Source of the DNA: Desulfamplus magnetovallimortis
Lineage (GTDB): Bacteria; Desulfobacterota; Desulfobacteria; Desulfobacterales; Desulfobacteraceae
Assembly (NCBI RefSeq): GCF_900170035.1
Contig: NZ_LT828544.1
Span: 88,704 to 152,703 of the forward strand
Length of the DNA stretch: 64,000 nt
Direction of reading: 5' to 3'
Shown: piece after piece, positions 8,538-16,672 of the stretch
How positions within the stretch are numbered: position 1 is the first letter of the stretch
Layout of the letters: the number at the start of each line of letters is the position of its first letter
Notes under the pieces: generated by a model
The model's database searches: none
Seen by the model: only the letters and a program-made list of their open reading frames with translations
What the model was told of the DNA's origin: nothing
Program-made: the position numbers and the translations under genes

Positions 8538-9206
8538 TTATTTTTCCTCCTTTTTAAGCATGGTTTTCATCTGTTTAATTGAGCCTTGCAGGTGTTCACG
8601 CATAAGCATTTCAGCTTTTTCTGAGTCGTGGCTGCAAATTGCTTCTGTAATTTTCAGGTGATCATCAATTGTGTCATTTGGTTCCCTGATAAGTCCTTCA
8701 CTGGTGATATTCTGGTAAGCAAGGGTAATGATGTTAAGGGTTTGAAGGATGGCGGTAAGGAACTCCTTGGAACCTATTTGAGCAATAATTGTGTGGAATT
8801 TTCTGTCAGCTCGGGAATATGCCTGATAATCTGTAATTTTATCTTTATTAAGAAAAGGTTTAAAGATCCCCTGTAGCAACTCGGCATCTTCCTTTTTTAT
8901 GGAAAGGGCAGCTCTACGGGCTGAAAGACCTTCGAGAAGCTCCCTGATCTCAAATATTGATATCATCTCGTCTGTGGTGAAAAGACGGACAAAATATCCT
9001 CTTCTCGGTTTTGCCTGTACCAGCTTTTCATGCTCCAGAAATTTTAGGGCACTTATTAAAGGGGTTCGACTGATACCAAGTTCTTTGGCAAGTTTCTCCT
9101 GGGGAATTTTTTCGCCGGGGAGTAACTTTCTCTCTTCAATCATATTTTTTATAACCTGGTAAACTTTCTGATCCAGATTTTCATAATCAATACCCAAATT
9201 TTTCAT
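8538..9206 (-). CDS. GntR family (FCD/FadR-type) transcriptional regulator
   Basis: About 222 residues: an N-terminal winged helix (QVIKNMIEERKLLPGEKI..LAKELGISRTPLISALKFLEHEKLV, residues about 12-75) and a C-terminal FCD ligand domain (FEIRELLEGLSARRAA, DRKFHTII, DHLKITEAICSHD) with the Asp and His positions that bind metal or a carboxylate ligand in this family. The ATG at 9206 was preferred over an upstream in-frame start because AAAGGGG precedes it at good spacing and the protein then begins as family members do. It heads the transporter and sugar-acid operon. A perfect inverted repeat overlapping the promoter just upstream is the probable operator, so autoregulation and substrate induction are expected. 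Confidence 0.92.
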   Translation of the reverse strand: MKNLGIDYENLDQKVYQVIKNMIEERKLLPGEKIPQEKLAKELGISRTPLISALKFLEHEKLVQAKPRRGYFVRLFTTDEMISIFEIRELLEGLSARRAALSIKKEDAELLQGIFKPFLNKDKITDYQAYSRADRKFHTIIAQIGSKEFLTAILQTLNIITLAYQNITSEGLIREPNDTIDDHLKITEAICSHDSEKAEMLMREHLQGSIKQMKTMLKKEEK

Positions 9207-9224
9207 ATAGCCCCTTTCTCTCTC

Positions 9225-9273
9225 TTTTGCATATTGAATATTGTATTTTGAATACAATATTCAATATGCAAAA
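9225..9273. promoter_or_regulatory. Perfect 23-bp inverted repeat, probable GntR operator
   Basis: Two perfectly complementary 23-nt arms (9225-9247 and 9251-9273) separated by TTG. The core reads TTGTATTTTGAATACAA, resembling TTGTATAC-type sites of FCD-class GntR regulators. It begins 19 bp upstream of the gntR start codon and overlaps the -10 of the predicted promoter, a classic position for repression. No other copy was noticed in the window, unlike the dispersed repeats, which favours a dedicated operator. Confidence 0.85.
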
Positions 9274-9282
9274 TTCTGTCAA
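9254..9282 (-). promoter_or_regulatory. Sigma-70 promoter of the gntR-tct operon
   Basis: On the minus strand TTGACA (9282-9277) is followed after exactly 17 nt by TATTGT (9259-9254), four of six matches to the -10 consensus. It faces the gntR gene 48 bp away and is covered by the inverted-repeat operator. The perfect -35, ideal spacer and operator overlap make it the likely operon promoter. Confidence 0.7.
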
Positions 9283-9327
9283 TAATTTTTTTTTAATAAT
9301 CATTTTTGGCATCTTTCATTTTTATAA

Positions 9328-9570
9328 GAAAGTCCCCGTGGTTAAAGGTTTTTTTAAGGACTTTCATGCTTCGTTGTGGCAGATGGAACTGCCATGGCCG
9401 TTATATGAAAGTCCCCGCAAATGGCTGTTTTTATAAAGACTTTCATCCCTTCGATTGTGGCGGTCATCAGCCATGTACGTTTATATGAAAGTCTCAGTAA
9501 GTGGCTGTTTTTATAAAGACTTTCAACACTTCGATTGTGGCGGCTATCCGCCATGTACGTTATATGAAAT
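9328..9570 (+). repeat. Three tandem family A units
   Basis: Units start at 9328, 9407 and 9487, a period of 79-80 bp. Each contains GAAAGTC...GACTTTC (hairpin one) and GTGGCGGCTATCCGCCA or similar (hairpin two), then TGTACGTTATAT. A GGCATCTTTCATT sequence just before the first unit (9309) is identical to an end of the family D element, suggesting a truncated D copy or shared end. The intergenic region 9283-9603 contains nothing else recognisable. Confidence 0.8.
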
Positions 9571-9603
9571 GTCGATTTTGCGTGGATTGAATGGAGTGAT
9601 GGA

Positions 9604-11796
9604 TTAAATTGCAGGTGGGTAGAGCATGATCATGTTTTTTTCAACACTATTGGAGACCCGTTCCACAAGGGAGCCGAAAAAGAGCTTTTGAAGGCCGTTG
9701 GTTTCAGGAGCGCTCATAACAATAAGGTCATTGTTTTCAGCACAGGTCATTATTGTCTCAACACGGGCTTCTGTTGCCTCTATGACACCTTCTGCAAATT
9801 GTGACAGGTTCTCTTTCTGAATCCAGCCTGTAAGTATGTTTTTTGCCCTGAGCTGCTCTTTTTGGTTTTTGTAGGAAGGTAAAAGACGTAAGATTGTAAG
9901 CCGGTGTGGACCTACTGCGGCAAGGGCGCAGATGATCTCCTTTAGTTGCATCAGATCTCCCATGCTCACAATGACCACAAGAATCCTTTCTGTATGCAAT
10001 ACTCCTAAGAAACGAAAAACCACTGTATTGCAGGATGCATTCTCAACAATCTCCTCAATGAGTCTTTGAAAAGAGGAAGGGAGCCTTGCATGGGTATGGC
10101 CAAGGACAATGGCATGTGTTTTCTGTTGTCTCGCAACGGTGAGGATTCCCTTTGCCCTTGAAGGTTTTGAATGGGTTGCAATTTGGAGCCTTGCACCCAT
10201 TATGGTCAGCTCTGCTTTTGCGGCCTGTAGCAACTGTTCCGATCGTTCTTTATCTTTCTCTGCCACATCTGCTTTTTCCGGCAGGAAATGGCTGGCAGTT
10301 GCCACAGCTTTGAAGTGGTGGGCAAATATGGCAGACATCCGCGCCAGAGCCGGTGTGATTCCAAGGGCTTCTGCTTCAAAAACAACAGCACCGTCCGGTT
10401 CTGAATTCCGACTGTTCCATGGGTTGTCATGAGTTAGCTTTTTCCATGTCCAGGGTACCATGGGAACCCCTTTGGGTTCTGACAGAATCTCAATTGCGGG
10501 TGAGGTTGGGGCAGTTTCGGTTTTCCCCTGACGAAGCTGCTTAAGATCATTTGTATTTAAAAGGGATTCACGATTTTCACCTGCAAGTTCAATGGCTTTT
10601 CTTGTACAAAGAGGGCCGATCAGCTCGGAGAGAAGCACTCCGGCAAGAACCACAGGGGCGATTATTACGGAGAATTTCTGGATTACAGGGTCACCGTTAA
10701 TCAAAAAAACAAGGCCGATGGCCACGCCTGCCTGGGGTGTCAAGCCAAGGCCAAGATAGTTTCGGATGGATTTGGATGTTCTCGCAGCACGGCTTCCCAG
10801 GGCAGCACCGGCTATCTTGCCTATGATCCTGAACAAAAAATAGGCAATTCCCAGCCAGCCTGCCACAGCAAGAGCTTTAAGATTCAGGTGGATACCGGCA
10901 AGGGTAAAAAAAAGAACGTAAATAGGAGGCTCAAAAGCATTAAGATGGCGAAAAAGGCGAATGTCGCGGTAATCGCGGTTGACGATGGTGAAACCTGCGG
11001 CAATACCGGCAAGCAGGGGTGAAAAGTTGAGAAGTGTGGCAATTTCTCCGCAAAGCAAAAGTGCTGCAAGGCCGGCAGTGAGAATTTCTCCAGGGTTTTT
11101 CAACCGGTTGGCAACACTATCCATGAGCATTCCCGTTACAATTCCCATGGTCAGTGAGCCGCATATTTCAAGGAGACCCGCACTTAGTGCAACCCAGATG
11201 GAAGCACCTTCTGATGTTATGACATGATGGGTAATGGAAACAGCAATACCGAACAGCATGATTGCAAGACCGTTGTCTATGGCCACCACTGCCATGAGTG
11301 TTGTGGTAAAGGGGCCTGAAGCACCGATTTCCCGCATAACATGGAGGGTTGCAGCAGGAGCGGTTGCCACGGAAACAGCCCCAAAAAGTGTTGCCAGCAG
11401 GAGATAATCGTAGTTATTCCAATCTGCTCCTCCTACATCAAGCAGACGAGCCACAAGGAAAGTACCTGTCATTACACATATAAAGGCCCCGAGAATTTCG
11501 CTTATTCCAATGGTGATGACACTTTTGGCACGGGAACGAAGTCGCATGATCTCAAGGTGTTCACCAATACCAAAGGCTATGAGCATCAGTGCGATTTCTG
11601 TGAAGTGTTTTAACTGGCTGTTCACTGTCTCATGGGGTATCAGGTCAAGCCCTGAAGGACCAAGGGCAATGCCCGCAAGAATATAGCCGGTGACCGACGG
11701 AAGGCCCACAAGGGTGCCTGCCCTTGCAGCAGCAAAGCCGGTTGCAAGTAGAATAGCCAGCGCAAATGTGATGTTGATATTTTCCATGGCAGCCAT
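9604..11796 (-). CDS. CPA2 monovalent cation/H+ antiporter with USP-like tail
   Basis: About 730 residues. The first roughly 400 form a Na+/H+ exchanger (KefB/NhaS-like) membrane domain with about 12 helices, beginning NITFALAILLATG and TGYILAGIALGPSG, and with VVAIDNGLAIMLFG and LTPQAGVAIG in the transport core. The C-terminal part has two universal-stress-protein-like domains; HAIVLGHTHARLPSS and DLIVMSAPETNG resemble their nucleotide-binding GH/G loops. No TrkA-N domain is seen. Three in-frame ATGs (11856, 11796, 11787) lack a clear ribosome-binding site; 11796 places the first helix at the N-terminus as in homologs. It appears to be a single-gene unit. Transported ion is unknown (K+ or Na+ exchanged for H+). 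Confidence 0.87.
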   Translation of the reverse strand: MAAMENINITFALAILLATGFAAARAGTLVGLPSVTGYILAGIALGPSGLDLIPHETVNSQLKHFTEIALMLIAFGIGEHLEIMRLRSRAKSVITIGISEILGAFICVMTGTFLVARLLDVGGADWNNYDYLLLATLFGAVSVATAPAATLHVMREIGASGPFTTTLMAVVAIDNGLAIMLFGIAVSITHHVITSEGASIWVALSAGLLEICGSLTMGIVTGMLMDSVANRLKNPGEILTAGLAALLLCGEIATLLNFSPLLAGIAAGFTIVNRDYRDIRLFRHLNAFEPPIYVLFFTLAGIHLNLKALAVAGWLGIAYFLFRIIGKIAGAALGSRAARTSKSIRNYLGLGLTPQAGVAIGLVFLINGDPVIQKFSVIIAPVVLAGVLLSELIGPLCTRKAIELAGENRESLLNTNDLKQLRQGKTETAPTSPAIEILSEPKGVPMVPWTWKKLTHDNPWNSRNSEPDGAVVFEAEALGITPALARMSAIFAHHFKAVATASHFLPEKADVAEKDKERSEQLLQAAKAELTIMGARLQIATHSKPSRAKGILTVARQQKTHAIVLGHTHARLPSSFQRLIEEIVENASCNTVVFRFLGVLHTERILVVIVSMGDLMQLKEIICALAAVGPHRLTILRLLPSYKNQKEQLRAKNILTGWIQKENLSQFAEGVIEATEARVETIMTCAENNDLIVMSAPETNGLQKLFFGSLVERVSNSVEKNMIMLYPPAI

Positions 11797-11975
11797 TTTA
11801 ACACAATTAGGGAAAAGAGCGAAAATAAATTTACCACGAACCTGCCCCCTCTTCATGGCTGGAGAGGGGGAGATTGATTACCCGTCAGCTATACCTTGAA
11901 AGAACACTGAGGTAAATTGTTTCTTATGAACTCTCTTATTCGATTGTGGTGGCTATCCGCCATATAGGTTATATG

Positions 11976-12311
11976 CTCAAAATAGACATCTTATTGCTTT
12001 TTTTGCAGTTACTGAATTTGTCTGAATCATGATAACCATGATAACCAGGATTAACAGGATATTCAGGATATTCAGGATAGATAATCCTGCCTTATCTTGT
12101 TAATCTTGGGCATCCTGATTCAGACAGTATCAACAAGGCTCAAAATATCATAGGTGTCGATTTTGAGTGTTAATCATGGGCATCCTGATTCAGACAGTAT
12201 CAACAAGGCTCAAAATATCATAGGTGTCGATTTTGAGTGTTAATCATGGACATCCTGATTCAGACAGTATTGACAAGGCTCAATAGATTATAAATGTCGA
12301 CTTTGAGTATA
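11976..12311 (+). repeat. Family C repeat with three 70-bp tandem copies
   Basis: A family C element begins TCAAAATAGACATCTTATTG and runs through CTGAATTTGTCTGAATCATG, imperfect ATAACCAGGAT / ATCCTG stretches and CATCCTGATTCAGACAG to GTGTCGATTTTGAG. Its right-hand 70 bp is then tandemly repeated, with copies starting at 12101, 12171 and 12241, the first two nearly identical. Inverted repeats (GTCTGAATCA / TGATTCAGAC and AAAATCGACA / TGTCGATTTT) make the whole unit a long hairpin. It fills the gap between the antiporter and lactate racemase; a partial family A unit lies at about 11938-11975. No gene is seen in 11857-12321. Confidence 0.8.
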
Positions 12312-12321
12312 TTGGGGTACC

Positions 12322-13569
12322 TTATCCTTCATATAGAGGAACAGTAAGGCCACCATCCATGAGAAAAAGAATTTTTGCGGAATTTCCCTTTTTCTCTATG
12401 GCCTTATCAAGGGCTTCCTGAAGGGAGTGAAACGGCCTTATAAAAAGTGGTTCAATCACCTTGTCTTCAATATCGGTAACTCCCCACATTTCAGCCCATA
12501 TGCCTATTTCAGCCATTTTGCCTGCTTTGTGATAGCCCAGTTTATACCCTTTTTCAATGGTATCAAGAACATCCTGTGGGGTTTCACAGCTTCCGAGAAG
12601 ATCGGCAAATGCCTTGCCGCCTATTCCGCAACGGCATTTTGCCACAAGTATCATGATGCCGTTTTCGTTAAGGGCAAGTTTTGCATTATCTATGCCTTTT
12701 TGGGCCTGATATAGGTCAATGTCCTGGGGGAATTTTACAACAGATACAACGATATCTGCTTTTTCTTTTATGTGTGCCGCAAATACCTCGTTTGCTCTAT
12801 CTGTTGCCTCCATGAAAGAGTCATGGATTTCACCGGCTGTTACAGCATAAACATTATGATCCTTATCAAGCACGGTCATGATGGCAAAAATATCTTTTTT
12901 AACAACTGAAAGGGCATCAACCATATCTTCATGGACTGGATTACCCTCAAGGGCAAGTGCTTTTGCCTCTGGGACAAGGGCAAGTTTATGGTTCTGCTCT
13001 ATGGTGTTGAATCCTGCAATTCCGGGCAAAAATGATTTTCTTCCGCCGGTATAGCCTGCAAAGTAGTGGGGTTCAACTGAGCCTATGATGATGATCTTGT
13101 GGGCATCAACTCCTGCACGGTTCACGTACATCTCGGTTCCGTTGCTGCTTTTTCCAAGAAAGACCATATCTTCGGACTTTTTGGCATCGTGGACGATTAT
13201 ATCCTCTTTTATCTTTTCGTAATGATCTCCAAAAATCTGGATGTACTCCTCATGGCTTGGCCCTCTGTGCGCTCCTGTGGCAATTATGAATTTCACAGGA
13301 ACCTGATTTATCCTGTTATAGATGAAGTCCATAACCTTTCGTGTGGGGGTTGGTCGGGTAGCGTCATTTACAATTACAAGAATATCTTTTGCATCAGCTA
13401 TAAAATCTGTCAAATCAGGACTGTTGACAGGGTTGCTCAGTGCCTGTTCCATAAGGCTTTCAAATGGTTTTATCTCAACGTCGTTTGCCTCTAAAAATTT
13501 TATGTCAAGTTCATCGCTTATGATTGCTGTCTCTTGACCGTTTCGTCCGTAAGGTACTTTTATCTGCAT
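12322..13569 (-). CDS. larA: Nickel-dependent lactate racemase family (LarA)
   Basis: A 415-residue DUF2088/LarA protein. The family uses the nickel-pincer nucleotide (NPN) cofactor to racemise L- and D-lactate or related 2-hydroxy acids. Visible signatures are NDATRPTPT (Arg), ATGAHRGPS (catalytic His), and EPHYFAGYTGGRKSFLPGIAG carrying the nickel-binding His and the lysine to which NPN is covalently bound. It starts 10 bp after the FeS/MvhD protein stop and follows the D-lactate dehydrogenase in the same operon, so converting L-lactate to the D form for oxidation is the natural reading. NPN synthesis genes larB, larC and larE are not in the window. Other LarA homologs act on malate or other acids, so exact specificity is inferred from context. 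Confidence 0.92.
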   Translation of the reverse strand: MQIKVPYGRNGQETAIISDELDIKFLEANDVEIKPFESLMEQALSNPVNSPDLTDFIADAKDILVIVNDATRPTPTRKVMDFIYNRINQVPVKFIIATGAHRGPSHEEYIQIFGDHYEKIKEDIIVHDAKKSEDMVFLGKSSNGTEMYVNRAGVDAHKIIIIGSVEPHYFAGYTGGRKSFLPGIAGFNTIEQNHKLALVPEAKALALEGNPVHEDMVDALSVVKKDIFAIMTVLDKDHNVYAVTAGEIHDSFMEATDRANEVFAAHIKEKADIVVSVVKFPQDIDLYQAQKGIDNAKLALNENGIMILVAKCRCGIGGKAFADLLGSCETPQDVLDTIEKGYKLGYHKAGKMAEIGIWAEMWGVTDIEDKVIEPLFIRPFHSLQEALDKAIEKKGNSAKILFLMDGGLTVPLYEG

Positions 13570-13579
13570 GACTCTTTCC

Positions 13580-14518
13580 TTATTGTTTCAGGGGGCCAAG
13601 TTTATTGATGGTCTCCATAAATGTATCAATAGCCTTTTGAAATCCTGCCTTGTCTCCATGCTTTATCTGTACAAGCTGAAGTCTCTCCGGATTTATATCC
13701 ATCTGTCCAAGAAGGTCTCTTAGAGCTTTTACATGGAGTTTTGCCTTTACATTGCCGTCATGTTCGCAATCTCCATCAGGGCAGCAGGCCACAAGAACTC
13801 CCCATCCGTTTTGGAGTAGCGGTTCAAGGATCAGGGTTTTTTCAAGCCTTCCTCCGCACATGTTGATGAGAATTTTATATTCAGATGGAGCTCTATCCAT
13901 TTTTGAAGATTGAAAATCAGGGTAATATGACCAGTTGCAGCCAAAGACAATTGCCTTTGATGTATCTTTTTCAAGAAAATTTCCTATCTCATTTTTAAGT
14001 GCAGAGCTGTTTGTTCCGTAACTCAGGCAGGATGATGCTGCATTGTTAGGACAGATATCAATACAGATTCCGCAGCTTTGGCATTTAACAGTATCTGTGA
14101 CTATTTTGCCATTAATAAAATCCCGAGCTTCATGGGGGCAGGCTCTGACGCAGGTCAGGCAGGCAGCGCAATCACTATTGGTAATGGAAGTGGTTCCAGA
14201 AACTTCAAATGCTGTACCCTTAAAATCTCGTTTTGCATCGGTAAATACTTCAATAAGAGGCACTCCGCTTGAGCAGGCAGCTACGCATCGACCGCAGTGA
14301 AAGCAGGAAAAAATTTTATCTGCAATATAAGTTGACGGTTCAAGTTTGCCGGCAAGTAAGCCATATAAAATAATTAACTTTGCCCGTGGAGAGTCAGATT
14401 CCCATCGGGTGTGTTTAAATACAGGACAATGTTCATAGCAGTATCCGCATCGTATGCAACTGTCTAAGTTTGATTTCCATTTATCAAGATGTTTTGGCTC
14501 AAATGGTCTTGTTTCCAT
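13580..14518 (-). CDS. Four-cluster FeS protein with MvhD-like C-terminal domain
   Basis: About 312 residues. The N-terminus has two HdrC/GlpC-like motifs, CIRCGYCYEHCP and CFHCGRCVAACSSG, then a 2x[4Fe-4S] ferredoxin, CAACLTCVRACP and CQSCGICIDICP. From about residue 190 there is an MvhD/FlpD-type domain with GCNWSYYPD, CGGRLEK and CCPDGDCEHDGN, the sequence pattern of the hydrogenase delta subunit that hands electrons to HdrA. The ATG at 14518 has GGAG at good distance; an upstream ATG (14551) does not. It sits 75 bp after the GlcD-type dehydrogenase and 10 bp before larA. It probably takes electrons from lactate oxidation to a heterodisulfide-reductase-like partner, in place of the usual CCG-domain LdhB subunit. 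Confidence 0.85.
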   Translation of the reverse strand: METRPFEPKHLDKWKSNLDSCIRCGYCYEHCPVFKHTRWESDSPRAKLIILYGLLAGKLEPSTYIADKIFSCFHCGRCVAACSSGVPLIEVFTDAKRDFKGTAFEVSGTTSITNSDCAACLTCVRACPHEARDFINGKIVTDTVKCQSCGICIDICPNNAASSCLSYGTNSSALKNEIGNFLEKDTSKAIVFGCNWSYYPDFQSSKMDRAPSEYKILINMCGGRLEKTLILEPLLQNGWGVLVACCPDGDCEHDGNVKAKLHVKALRDLLGQMDINPERLQLVQIKHGDKAGFQKAIDTFMETINKLGPLKQ

Positions 14519-14593
14519 ATATCCGGCTCCATCAGTTTTATTCAATGTCAATATCGGGTGTAATAAAGGGTCTCTAATCAGGCAAGCATGTAA

Positions 14594-16024
14594 TCAGGCA
14601 ACCATGTATCTTAAGTCAGTGGCTGTTACCCAGTCGTCATGGGCATCCATTAATTTTCCAGGATTGAGTATGTTATTGGGATCAAATGCCCGCTTGATAT
14701 TGGACATTAGATTGAGACTGTCGCTTTTTTCCAGCTTAAATGCCGAAGCTTTTGAAATTCCGATACCGTGTTCCGCCGATGTGGTACCATTTACCGACCG
14801 GACATATTCATAGATTTCTGAGACCGCCTTTTTTGCTGATTCCCACTGATCTTGACGGTTGGGTTCCATGAGAATCTTGGTATGCATGCAGCCGGAACCG
14901 CAATGGCCGTAAGCTGTCATGATAATATTGTTTCTTTTGGCAATTTCATGGATTTTTCTTGCAGTCTCAGCCATCTTGGAGTAGGGCACAGCCATGTCAT
15001 CGGCAAGTGATGTGCTGGAGAGCAGATCACTGAATTTTGACAGTGCTGGAAAAAGCTTTTTTCTGCCAAGGAAAATTTTTGCTCTCTCCTCTGCATCATA
15101 GCTGCTTACAAGACCAAAACCATTGTTTTTACGACAAACCTCTTGCATGGCTTCAATTTCGTAATCAACTGCCTCTTTGACCATCCCGTCTGCCTCATAA
15201 AGAAGAGCGGCCTGTACATCTGGAAGACCAAGGTTCATGGTTTTGTTTACAGCCTTTATGGCAACGTTGTCCACAAGTTCCAGCATTGAGGGGACAATTC
15301 CAGATCCCATGATATCTGCAACAGTCTTTCCTGCATCCTCAAGTTGATCAAAATTGGCTATGCCAAGGCATCTGAACTTTGGAATGGGAACAAATCCCAG
15401 AGTTGCTTCAACAACTACTCCAAGTGTTCCTTCTGACCCTACAATTAGTTTGTGGAGCTGGTATCCTGTTGCCTCTACCCTTGTCCTTGCACCAAGATTT
15501 ACAAGGGAGCCATCTGCAAGAACTACCTTAAGGCCAAGTACGCTGTCACGGGTTGCACCATATTTAACAGAACGTACTCCACTTGCGTTGTTGCCGATTT
15601 CACCACCTATTGTTGCTATTCTGCTTGAAGCAGGTGTGGGGGGATAAAAGACCCCAAAAGGTTTCAGTGCCTGATTGAGATCATCATCTACAACTCCTGG
15701 TTCAACACGACAGAATACATCTGAAGGATTGATTTCAAGTATTTTGTTCATCTTTTTCATGTCAAGGGTTATGCCGCCTTTTACAGGCACAGTCTGTCCG
15801 CACATACCAGAACCAGAGCCCCTTGTTACTACAGGAATTTTATCCTGGTTTGCATAGGCCATTATCTTTTGTACCTGCTCAGTGTTTGCAGGTCTTGCTA
15901 CCACCCAGGGGCTGGCAGAATGAACAGATGAGTCTGACCCATAAATAAACAGATCGGCTGGATCGGTTTTTATATTCTCCTCTCCTACGATACTTTTAAG
16001 TCTGGATGTATCAATATTTTTCAT
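14594..16024 (-). CDS. FAD-linked D-lactate/glycolate dehydrogenase, GlcD family
   Basis: A 476-residue FAD-binding PCMH oxidoreductase. The N-terminal FAD domain shows VVTRGSGSGMCGQTVP, VEPGVVDDDLN, PPTPASSRIATIGGEIGNNASG and GSEGTLGVVVEATL; the C-terminal cap carries YGHCGSGCMHTKI and SAEHGIGISK, the pair of His motifs of the D-lactate/glycolate dehydrogenase group. It oxidises a D-2-hydroxy acid to the 2-oxo acid at the membrane or cytoplasm, passing electrons to the FeS protein encoded next. It is first in a three-gene operon with the FeS/MvhD carrier and LarA, so D-lactate is the most likely substrate. The ATG at 16024 is preceded by a purine-rich AAAGAGGGAAATA. Confidence 0.92.
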   Translation of the reverse strand: MKNIDTSRLKSIVGEENIKTDPADLFIYGSDSSVHSASPWVVARPANTEQVQKIMAYANQDKIPVVTRGSGSGMCGQTVPVKGGITLDMKKMNKILEINPSDVFCRVEPGVVDDDLNQALKPFGVFYPPTPASSRIATIGGEIGNNASGVRSVKYGATRDSVLGLKVVLADGSLVNLGARTRVEATGYQLHKLIVGSEGTLGVVVEATLGFVPIPKFRCLGIANFDQLEDAGKTVADIMGSGIVPSMLELVDNVAIKAVNKTMNLGLPDVQAALLYEADGMVKEAVDYEIEAMQEVCRKNNGFGLVSSYDAEERAKIFLGRKKLFPALSKFSDLLSSTSLADDMAVPYSKMAETARKIHEIAKRNNIIMTAYGHCGSGCMHTKILMEPNRQDQWESAKKAVSEIYEYVRSVNGTTSAEHGIGISKASAFKLEKSDSLNLMSNIKRAFDPNNILNPGKLMDAHDDWVTATDLRYMVA

Positions 16025-16264
16025 TATTTCCCTCTTTAAATATATTTTATGTAATATATGGGTTATATAATATTTTTATGCGAAAATAAAATGGGCAATG
16101 ATGCCTAATGCAAAATGTTATTATTCTTAAACAGAAAAAAGAGCTTTAGGTCAACAAAATTCAATTAGTGAACAGTAATTTTTCTTGTGAACGTGTTTGG
16201 ATGCAAGTGTAAATAATCAGTCATTTTTGTTATAGTAGATCATAATTGGGGAGGTGAAATAGAT

Positions 16265-16311
16265 ACTCAGAATCGACATCTTATTGTTTTTTTCCATTTA
16301 CTGAATTTGAA
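16265..16311 (+). repeat. Truncated family C repeat
   Basis: The left 47 bp of repeat C (CAGAATCGACATCTTATTG through TTTACTGAATTTG) is present, then abruptly replaced by a fragment of an AlbA_2 gene. The truncation point is therefore a recombination joint. Upstream, 16025-16264 is AT-rich with no recognisable gene. Confidence 0.7.
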
Positions 16312-16381
16312 TGAATGAGGATGGCAGTCCTTACGGCATGCCCAACGTGGATAAGGTGCAGCTTGCCCTCAAAGACCGATT
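16312..16381 (+). pseudogene. AlbA_2-domain gene fragment
   Basis: About 70 bp that translates as NEDGSPYGMPNVDKVQLAL followed by KDRL. This is nearly the same as residues 37-59 of the intact AlbA_2 regulator at 19033 (NDDGSPYGISNVDKVQLAV). Nucleotide identity is high (scattered third-position changes), so it is a relic of a paralog or a small duplicated patch, not a functional gene. It is joined directly to the broken repeat C. The following 16390-16558 stretch contains a 50-codon open frame ending ITKMLI that might be another gene scrap; I do not recognise it. Confidence 0.75.
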
Positions 16382-16558
16382 AACGTGCCGTAGCTGATAT
16401 TTGGAGAGAATAAAATTAAGTGGGGAAAGCCTGTATTTGGATTTGAAATATCAAGTAATGAACTTTACATAGGTTGCTCTAAGATAGCCATTGTTAAAAC
16501 AGGGCTAACAGCGGGAAACAAGCAACAAACCTTCAATATTACTAAAATGCTTATCTAA

Positions 16559-16672
16559 TCAATAAAGCTTTAATCCGTGCTGTAGGGCAACAGCGGCAAT
16601 CCAGATATCATTCGTGGGTATAGGAGTACCTTTTCCTTTGAGTCCATTTAAAATCAAACTATAGTTTTTGCT
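16559..16672 (-). pseudogene. 5'-truncated VapC-like PIN toxin remnant
   Basis: Directly downstream of the antitoxin-like gene, and overlapping its end in another frame, the minus strand reads ILNGLKGKGTPIPTNDIWIA followed by AVALQHGLKLY and a stop. GxPIPTNDIWIAA.AL.HGL is the C-terminal signature of VapC-type PIN-domain ribonucleases (the N and D are acidic-site neighbours). The first roughly 95 residues, including the first catalytic aspartates, are missing, so the toxin is dead. The cognate antitoxin gene upstream is intact, as if a deletion removed the toxin's front while sparing both ends. Confidence 0.78.

Noticed and set aside
9604-9620. Trans-encoded transposase for the repeats
   Set aside because: No DDE, Y1 or serine recombinase gene was recognised anywhere in the window.
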